From NCBI GenBank assembly GCA_021372185.1, contig JAJFUY010000255.1:1-5917 (forward strand): a stretch of 5,917 nucleotides of DNA, given 5' to 3'. This document shows positions 1 to 3,586 of the stretch, piece after piece (the stretch's first letter is position 1; each line of letters begins with the position of its first letter). A model generated the notes under the pieces. The model had not been told where the DNA came from. It was given only the letters and a program-made list of their open reading frames with translations, and did no database searches. The translations under genes were made by a program, and so were the position numbers. This stretch comes from Chlamydiales bacterium. GTDB lineage: Bacteria > Chlamydiota > Chlamydiia > Chlamydiales > FEN-1388.

Positions 1-1466
1 TAGGCGGGTTTGGTATTGATGGCCTTATTGTTGAAAACTGCGTGATGCAAACTGCACTAGTAAAATTTCCGGAGGATCCTTCATCACCACTTACCCTCTT
101 TGCGGCACTTATTCAGCTTGGTAATGGCAGCGGAAATGAAATACTCGCATCAAACGTTACTGTGAGAAACTGTGTTTTAAACGGTAACCTTGTTTACACA
201 CCTGATTGTTTGGATCCTGAGTCACCTACTTGTACGGTTAACGCAGGCTATCAACGCCCGATTTATATCGGCCAGGCACATGCGATTCTTATTGACAGAT
301 GCGAAATAGCGAACTTTTTCGTAATATCAGACCTCAACACTTTCGCTACAAGTGGTCTTATTAACATATTAGGTTTCAAAGACCAGCTAGTACGGCCAAC
401 TGAAATAACCATCAGAAACTGTCTGGCAAAAGGTGACGGCCTCTTCAATTTCCAACATGGTATTATTTGCCAATATGCTGATAATGTCCTTGTTGAAGGA
501 TGCACCGTAACTGGAACATTCTTTGGAATTAACCCAGGCGTCGGTACAAAAAACATGACCATTCGTGATTCTACAGTTCAAGGCACTGGCCACTGTTCTA
601 TTATTTTTGGTACGAGTGACGGCGATGTAGATGGCGTAACGATTGCCAATAACCATCTTATGAGACCTGGCTTTAACTCTATCCAGATAGTGAAAATAGG
701 AGATGGCGTCATTAAAAACGTGATTGTCGAAGGAAACACAATTTCCAATGGCAATGCTAGCGGCATCTATTTTAATCAAACAGAAAATTGCGTTGCGAGA
801 AATAACATCGTTGACACAGTTAGGCAGGTAGGCATACCAGTTGTCAACTCTGTAAATACAACGATACAGGACAATACTGTATTAAATACAGCGGAGGGTA
901 TTCAAGTCGTAGGCGATGAGTTTGAGACCTCCAATACGGTGGTAAAGGGTAATACTGTATCAAGTTCAGGTGCAAATGGTATAATACTCTTTAATGCCAC
1001 AAATACCACAGTAGAGAACAATAGCTCTGACTACAATGGTCTTGCTGAACTTGGTGATGGGATTGTTGTTGCAAGCTCAACAAAAACAAGCCTCATTAAC
1101 AATAGCTGTATTGGAAATGGCGGAGGTGGAATTTTGATTGGTCTTGGTTCAACCGATACGTATGTCCAAAACAACACCACAACACAAAATGGTATTGTGG
1201 GACTCAATGATGACGACAACACCGGTCAAGTCACAGCATTTTTCAACAAGTCATGTGATAATGGTGTGTCTAACTGCATTAACATTCCGTTTGCAGTAGC
1301 GCCAGGCGATCCGGACTACATGGGAGCCAACCTTTGCTGCGATAATCCTGATGACTTAGCAGGAGCAAAAAAGGTAAAAGCATCTGGCACTGACTACCCT
1401 AACCCGGTTGGGTCAGCTCCAGAGTCAGAACCAGCTCCAGACATTTCTCTCCTTCCACAATTTTAA
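1..1466 (+). CDS. Right-handed parallel beta-helix repeat protein, 5'-truncated by the window edge
   Basis: The reading frame is open to the left edge. The codons before the GTG at 42 read GGFGIDGLIVENC, which is itself a beta-helix coil, so GTG 42 and ATG 45 are internal and the true start lies outside. Counting GTG 42 as residue 1, at least 14 coils of about 23-28 residues can be aligned, of the form (N/x)xTΦxxNxΦ followed 8-9 residues later by GIxΦ (for example NVIVEGNTISN, NTTIQDNTVLN, NTTVENNSSDY). This is the PbH1/NosD/pectate-lyase-like fold. Loops after residues 44 and 87 make two N-terminal coils longer (40-43 residues). The coils end near residue 405. A Cys-containing segment (C405, C412, C432, C433) and a Pro/Glu-rich tail follow. 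No autotransporter barrel and no clear GGA(I/L/V) plus FxxN series of chlamydial Pmp proteins is seen. Such proteins may be surface or secreted adhesins or carbohydrate-active enzymes. No catalytic residues can be assigned, so function is unknown. The signal peptide, if any, is out of view. Confidence 0.9.
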   Translation, partial: GGFGIDGLIVENCVMQTALVKFPEDPSSPLTLFAALIQLGNGSGNEILASNVTVRNCVLNGNLVYTPDCLDPESPTCTVNAGYQRPIYIGQAHAILIDRCEIANFFVISDLNTFATSGLINILGFKDQLVRPTEITIRNCLAKGDGLFNFQHGIICQYADNVLVEGCTVTGTFFGINPGVGTKNMTIRDSTVQGTGHCSIIFGTSDGDVDGVTIANNHLMRPGFNSIQIVKIGDGVIKNVIVEGNTISNGNASGIYFNQTENCVARNNIVDTVRQVGIPVVNSVNTTIQDNTVLNTAEGIQVVGDEFETSNTVVKGNTVSSSGANGIILFNATNTTVENNSSDYNGLAELGDGIVVASSTKTSLINNSCIGNGGGGILIGLGSTDTYVQNNTTTQNGIVGLNDDDNTGQVTAFFNKSCDNGVSNCINIPFAVAPGDPDYMGANLCCDNPDDLAGAKKVKASGTDYPNPVGSAPESEPAPDISLLPQF

Positions 1467-1497
1467 AACCATTTCTCAAGAAACAGTTTTACCAACC

Positions 1498-1528
1498 AAA
1501 ACCCGGTCAGCAATGACCGGGTTTTTTT
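1498..1528 (+). terminator. Intrinsic (Rho-independent) terminator of the beta-helix gene
   Basis: A perfect 9-bp GC-rich stem (ACCCGGTCA, 1501-1509, with TGACCGGGT, 1514-1522) closes a GCAA tetraloop of GNRA type. It is followed by a run of T through 1528. A1498-A1500 can extend the stem by three A-T pairs. It lies about 34 nt after the stop codon of the beta-helix gene. On the opposite strand the trailing T-run is only four bases, so termination of leftward transcription would be weak. Confidence 0.93.
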
Positions 1529-1614
1529 ATTGCCCAAATTATTTAGGCCATTGTATGAAAAATGCAAAAGCGATCATGTTTTGTTTTAGAGTCCTTTAGG
1601 ACGATTGAACGAAG

Positions 1615-1641
1615 CCCACCGTGACCGCAGGGAACGGTGGG
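1615..1641. repeat. Nested hairpin in the left arm
   Basis: CCCACCGT (1615-1622) and ACGGTGGG (1634-1641) form a perfect 8-bp stem around an 11-nt loop. This allows a branched or cruciform alternative to the single long hairpin. Confidence 0.85.
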
Positions 1642-1736
1642 AATAGGTATAAAGTTCCCCTGGAGCCCGGCTGAGGGCGATTCAATCGCGTGATTCAATC
1701 GCCCTCAGTCGGGCTCCTGGAAAATGGATATCTATT

Positions 1737-1763
1737 CCCACCGTTCCCTTCGGTCACGGTGGG
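1737..1763. repeat. Nested hairpin in the right arm
   Basis: CCCACCGT (1737-1744) and ACGGTGGG (1756-1763) form the same 8-bp stem with an 11-nt loop as at 1615-1641. The two loops are complementary at all but one position, so the two local hairpins could also kiss. Confidence 0.85.
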
Positions 1764-1883
1764 CTTCGCTCAATCGTCCTCCGGACTCTAATACAAATTT
1801 ACTTAAGTTGATGACATTGGGCAACGCGTGCGTCCGAAAGGACTCTAAAACAGAATTTATTTTTCACAATTGCAATAGTTATG

Positions 1884-2825
1884 CTAATTATGATCATTTT
1901 CGTAGAAAGGTTCGATGTGGACTGTGACGTCTTGGACTTGGGGCCATTCGGTTTGGATGCTGCGGCGGACGTGTTGGCTGATGCCGTGAGCTACTTCTAC
2001 AGATAATAAGGGGTCAACCTCTACGTCTATATCGACGTGGGCATCGGGGCCATAGTGCTGGATGCGGATTTTTTCTGTGCCTTTTACGCCGGCTACTTTT
2101 AGGGCCGCATTTTTTACTTTCTCAAACAATTCACTTTCTGGGATGCGATCAAGGAGTTGGTTGAGGTTTTTTTTGGAGGCAAAAAGGCCCATACCGCACA
2201 TGCAGAGGGCAATGAGCAATGCACCTATTCTATCACACATGCCACTTACTTCCGGCATAAATGCTGCGGCAAGTAGCGCAAGAAGTGCCAAGACGCTATT
2301 TAAACTATCGGTACGAAAATGCATCGCCTCAGCTAATAAGGCCGGGCTTTTTTGCTCAATAGCCACTCGCTTTAGTTTTCTATAAGAAAATTCAAGCAGC
2401 AACACAGTCACCAAAGCAAACATCCATACGTATGAATTGATGCTTTCATGCTCTTGCGGGCTCCACAGGGCTATTATCTGCTGCCAAAGTAAGCCCGCAC
2501 CTGCAATAGTTAAAAACAATCCAAGCTGTAATCCGGCAATAGGCTCATAACGGCCATGGCCAAAGGGGTGTTCTGCATCGGGTGGTCGCTCGGCAAGTTT
2601 GATGGAACAGACTAAAACAAGGCTAGAAACTACATCAGCAAGGGTGGCTAGGCTATCCAAAAGCAGGGTTTTACTATCAAATAAGCAAAAGCCAATAAAC
2701 TCTAGTACTACAATCACAAGGCGAACAATAATACCCGTCACAGCCACTTGAATGATGGCCTGATTGCGGGCTTTTCTTGCCTCATAGACTGAATCTGCCA
2801 AGGGCAATTTCTCAGGAAACCCCAT
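1884..2825 (-). CDS. Cation diffusion facilitator (CDF) divalent-metal efflux transporter
   Basis: The 313-residue product exports a divalent metal across the inner membrane in exchange for protons, as CDF proteins do. Six membrane segments are visible at about 24-46, 54-76, 96-120, 129-148, 174-190 and 196-215, then a cytoplasmic domain at 216-313. The signature HPFGHGRYE (86-94) follows segment 2. Segment 5 carries the HxxxD pair H169/D173, and segment 2 carries D64. The position four residues before D64, normally His, Asp or Asn, is A60. H263, H280, H303 and E305 match likely cytoplasmic metal-site positions of YiiP-type proteins. There is no His-rich loop, and Zn, Fe and Mn cannot be separated from this. 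The ATG overlaps the end of tatD by 14 nt and is supported by AAGAGG 7 nt upstream. It is the last gene of the dsbD-tatD cluster. The length is normal for the family. Confidence 0.93.
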   Translation of the reverse strand: MGFPEKLPLADSVYEARKARNQAIIQVAVTGIIVRLVIVVLEFIGFCLFDSKTLLLDSLATLADVVSSLVLVCSIKLAERPPDAEHPFGHGRYEPIAGLQLGLFLTIAGAGLLWQQIIALWSPQEHESINSYVWMFALVTVLLLEFSYRKLKRVAIEQKSPALLAEAMHFRTDSLNSVLALLALLAAAFMPEVSGMCDRIGALLIALCMCGMGLFASKKNLNQLLDRIPESELFEKVKNAALKVAGVKGTEKIRIQHYGPDAHVDIDVEVDPLLSVEVAHGISQHVRRSIQTEWPQVQDVTVHIEPFYENDHN

Positions 2826-3585
2826 GAAAAAGCCTCTTTACATTCTCACATGTAATTGCACCTAAATCATCAACACTCATGCCGCGTAAATTTGCTACAA
2901 ATTGGGCTGTATGGACAATATTTGCCGGCTCATTTTTTTGCCCGCGAAAGCCCTGAGGGGCAAGGTAGGGGCTATCAGTTTCAATAAGTAATAAATTATC
3001 TGGAACAACTTTTGCAACATCTTGAAGAGCTGTACTTTTTGGGAAGGTTACAATGCCACTCATAGACACATACCAGCCACGATCTACGGCTCGCTTTGCC
3101 TCATCTACTGTGCCTGTAAAGCAGTGGAGCATGACGGCAATATCTGGCGCTGTTTCATCTATAACGCGCACTAAATCATCAAAGGCCTCTCGGCAGTGTA
3201 TTACAATTGGCAGCGCATGCTGCCGCGCCAGAACAAGGTATTTTTTAAAAGTCGCAATCTGCACATCTTTTGGGGCAAAGTTATAGTGATAATCAAGCCC
3301 AATTTCGCCAATCGCTACTAGCTCTTTACTCTCGGCTCTTTTTACAATCTCAGCAAAAAATGCTTCATCATCCTTTCCTGCATCATGTGGTGTGAGGGCA
3401 GCGGCGTTATACACTGCAACTGCACTTGATGTTTTGACAAGTGCTAATCCACGCTCTAAATCGCCCAAATTCGTACAGACGTTAATGATGGAGCCTACGC
3501 CCGCAGATGCCGCTTTTGCAAGGAGTGATTCAACATCTGTTGCCTCTGCATAAGTCAAGTGTGCATGTGCATCAATAAACGACAT
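2812..3585 (-). CDS. tatD: TatD-family metal-dependent hydrolase (3'-5' DNase type)
   Basis: The 257-residue protein is a complete TatD/YcfH/YabD-family TIM-barrel hydrolase of the amidohydrolase superfamily. Family members act in the cytoplasm as divalent-metal-dependent 3'-5' exonucleases on DNA or RNA. The exact substrate here is not shown. The expected metal ligands are all present: H7 and H9 in DAHAHL (5-10), E94 in GEIGLDYHY (93-101), H130 in IVIHCRE (127-133), H154 in LHCFTG (153-158) and D204 in ETDSPYLAP (202-210). The C-terminal block has the usual N-x-x-R-L-F ending (248-253). The start is ATG 3585, placing the first strand and DxHxH at the N-terminus as usual. Only one base separates it from the dsbD stop and the ribosome site is weak, so translation is probably coupled to dsbD. 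The end overlaps the CDF gene by 14 nt. Confidence 0.95.
   Translation of the reverse strand: MSFIDAHAHLTYAEATDVESLLAKAASAGVGSIINVCTNLGDLERGLALVKTSSAVAVYNAAALTPHDAGKDDEAFFAEIVKRAESKELVAIGEIGLDYHYNFAPKDVQIATFKKYLVLARQHALPIVIHCREAFDDLVRVIDETAPDIAVMLHCFTGTVDEAKRAVDRGWYVSMSGIVTFPKSTALQDVAKVVPDNLLLIETDSPYLAPQGFRGQKNEPANIVHTAQFVANLRGMSVDDLGAITCENVKRLFHGVS
2833..2838 (-). promoter_or_regulatory. Ribosome binding site of the CDF transporter gene
   Basis: On the - strand AAGAGG is followed by seven bases (CTTTTTC) and then ATG at 2825. It lies inside the end of the tatD coding region. It supports ATG 2825 as the start and independent ribosome loading in addition to coupling through the 14-nt overlap. 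Confidence 0.7.
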
Positions 3586-3586
3586 T

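Larger units (their letters stand above)
1582..1795. repeat. Long imperfect inverted repeat (about 105-nt arms)
   Basis: The left arm (1582-1689) and right arm (1690-1795) are reverse complements over nearly their whole length, by eye roughly 85-90 percent. The apex is CTGAGGGCGATT (1671-1682) paired with AATCGCCCTCAG (1697-1708), then a C-C mismatch, four more pairs and a GCGT loop (1688-1691). The arms diverge mainly at 1646-1661 against 1718-1731. Several other differences give G-U wobbles in RNA on the + strand. Transcribed from either strand, it would fold into a hairpin of about 210 nt. It could block read-through between the convergent genes or be processed as a structured RNA. Neither role is shown by the sequence alone. 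Confidence 0.88.
1582..1852. repeat. Palindromic, MITE-like element with 21-nt terminal inverted repeats
   Basis: The left end (1582-1602, beginning TGTTTTAGAGTCC) and the right end (1832-1852, ending GGACTCTAAAACA) are inverted copies matching at 20 of 21 positions. The single difference is in the four-base centre of the small GTCC-N4-GGAC palindrome (TTTA on the left, GAAA on the right). Between them lie a 214-bp imperfect inverted repeat and a 36-nt unpaired linker (1796-1831). The unit has no coding capacity, terminal inverted repeats and an intergenic position, as expected of a non-autonomous miniature transposable element or a BIME/REP-type palindromic repeat. I could find no target-site duplication in the flanks (GATCATGTTT on the left, GAATTTATTT on the right), so mobility is inference. 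Whether it is repeated elsewhere in the genome cannot be seen from this window. Confidence 0.7.
1467..1883. other. Intergenic region between convergent genes
   Basis: This 417-bp gene-free stretch separates the stops of the beta-helix gene (+) and the CDF transporter gene (-). It holds the terminator at 1498-1528 and the palindromic element at 1582-1852. The linker at 1529-1581 and the last 30 bases before the transporter stop show no motif I can recognise. The short open frames here (1408-1599 and 1724-1927 on +) run through the hairpin arms, have no plausible ribosome binding site or recognisable protein features, and are not called as genes. No tRNA or rRNA signature is visible. Because the genes converge, no promoter is required here. 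Confidence 0.85.

Noticed and set aside
263..779. Several - strand open frames inside the beta-helix gene
   Set aside because: They are antisense shadows. The + frame shows a regular coil repeat along its full length, which accounts for the sequence.
1..1466. Chlamydial Pmp-type autotransporter
   Set aside because: The characteristic GGA(I/L/V) and FxxN repeat series and a C-terminal barrel are absent. The coils are of the general PbH1 type.
1408..1599. Small + strand open frame running from the end of the beta-helix gene through the terminator
   Set aside because: It overlaps the end of the beta-helix gene in another frame, crosses the terminator and enters the palindrome. It has no ribosome site or recognisable protein pattern.
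1582..1852. CRISPR array or integron attC site
   Set aside because: The repeats are inverted rather than regularly spaced direct repeats with unique spacers. I see no attC core sites and no cas or integrase gene nearby.
1724..1927. Small + strand open frame through the right arm of the palindrome
   Set aside because: Its sequence is dictated by the hairpin arm and it runs antisense into the end of the CDF gene. No coding signature.
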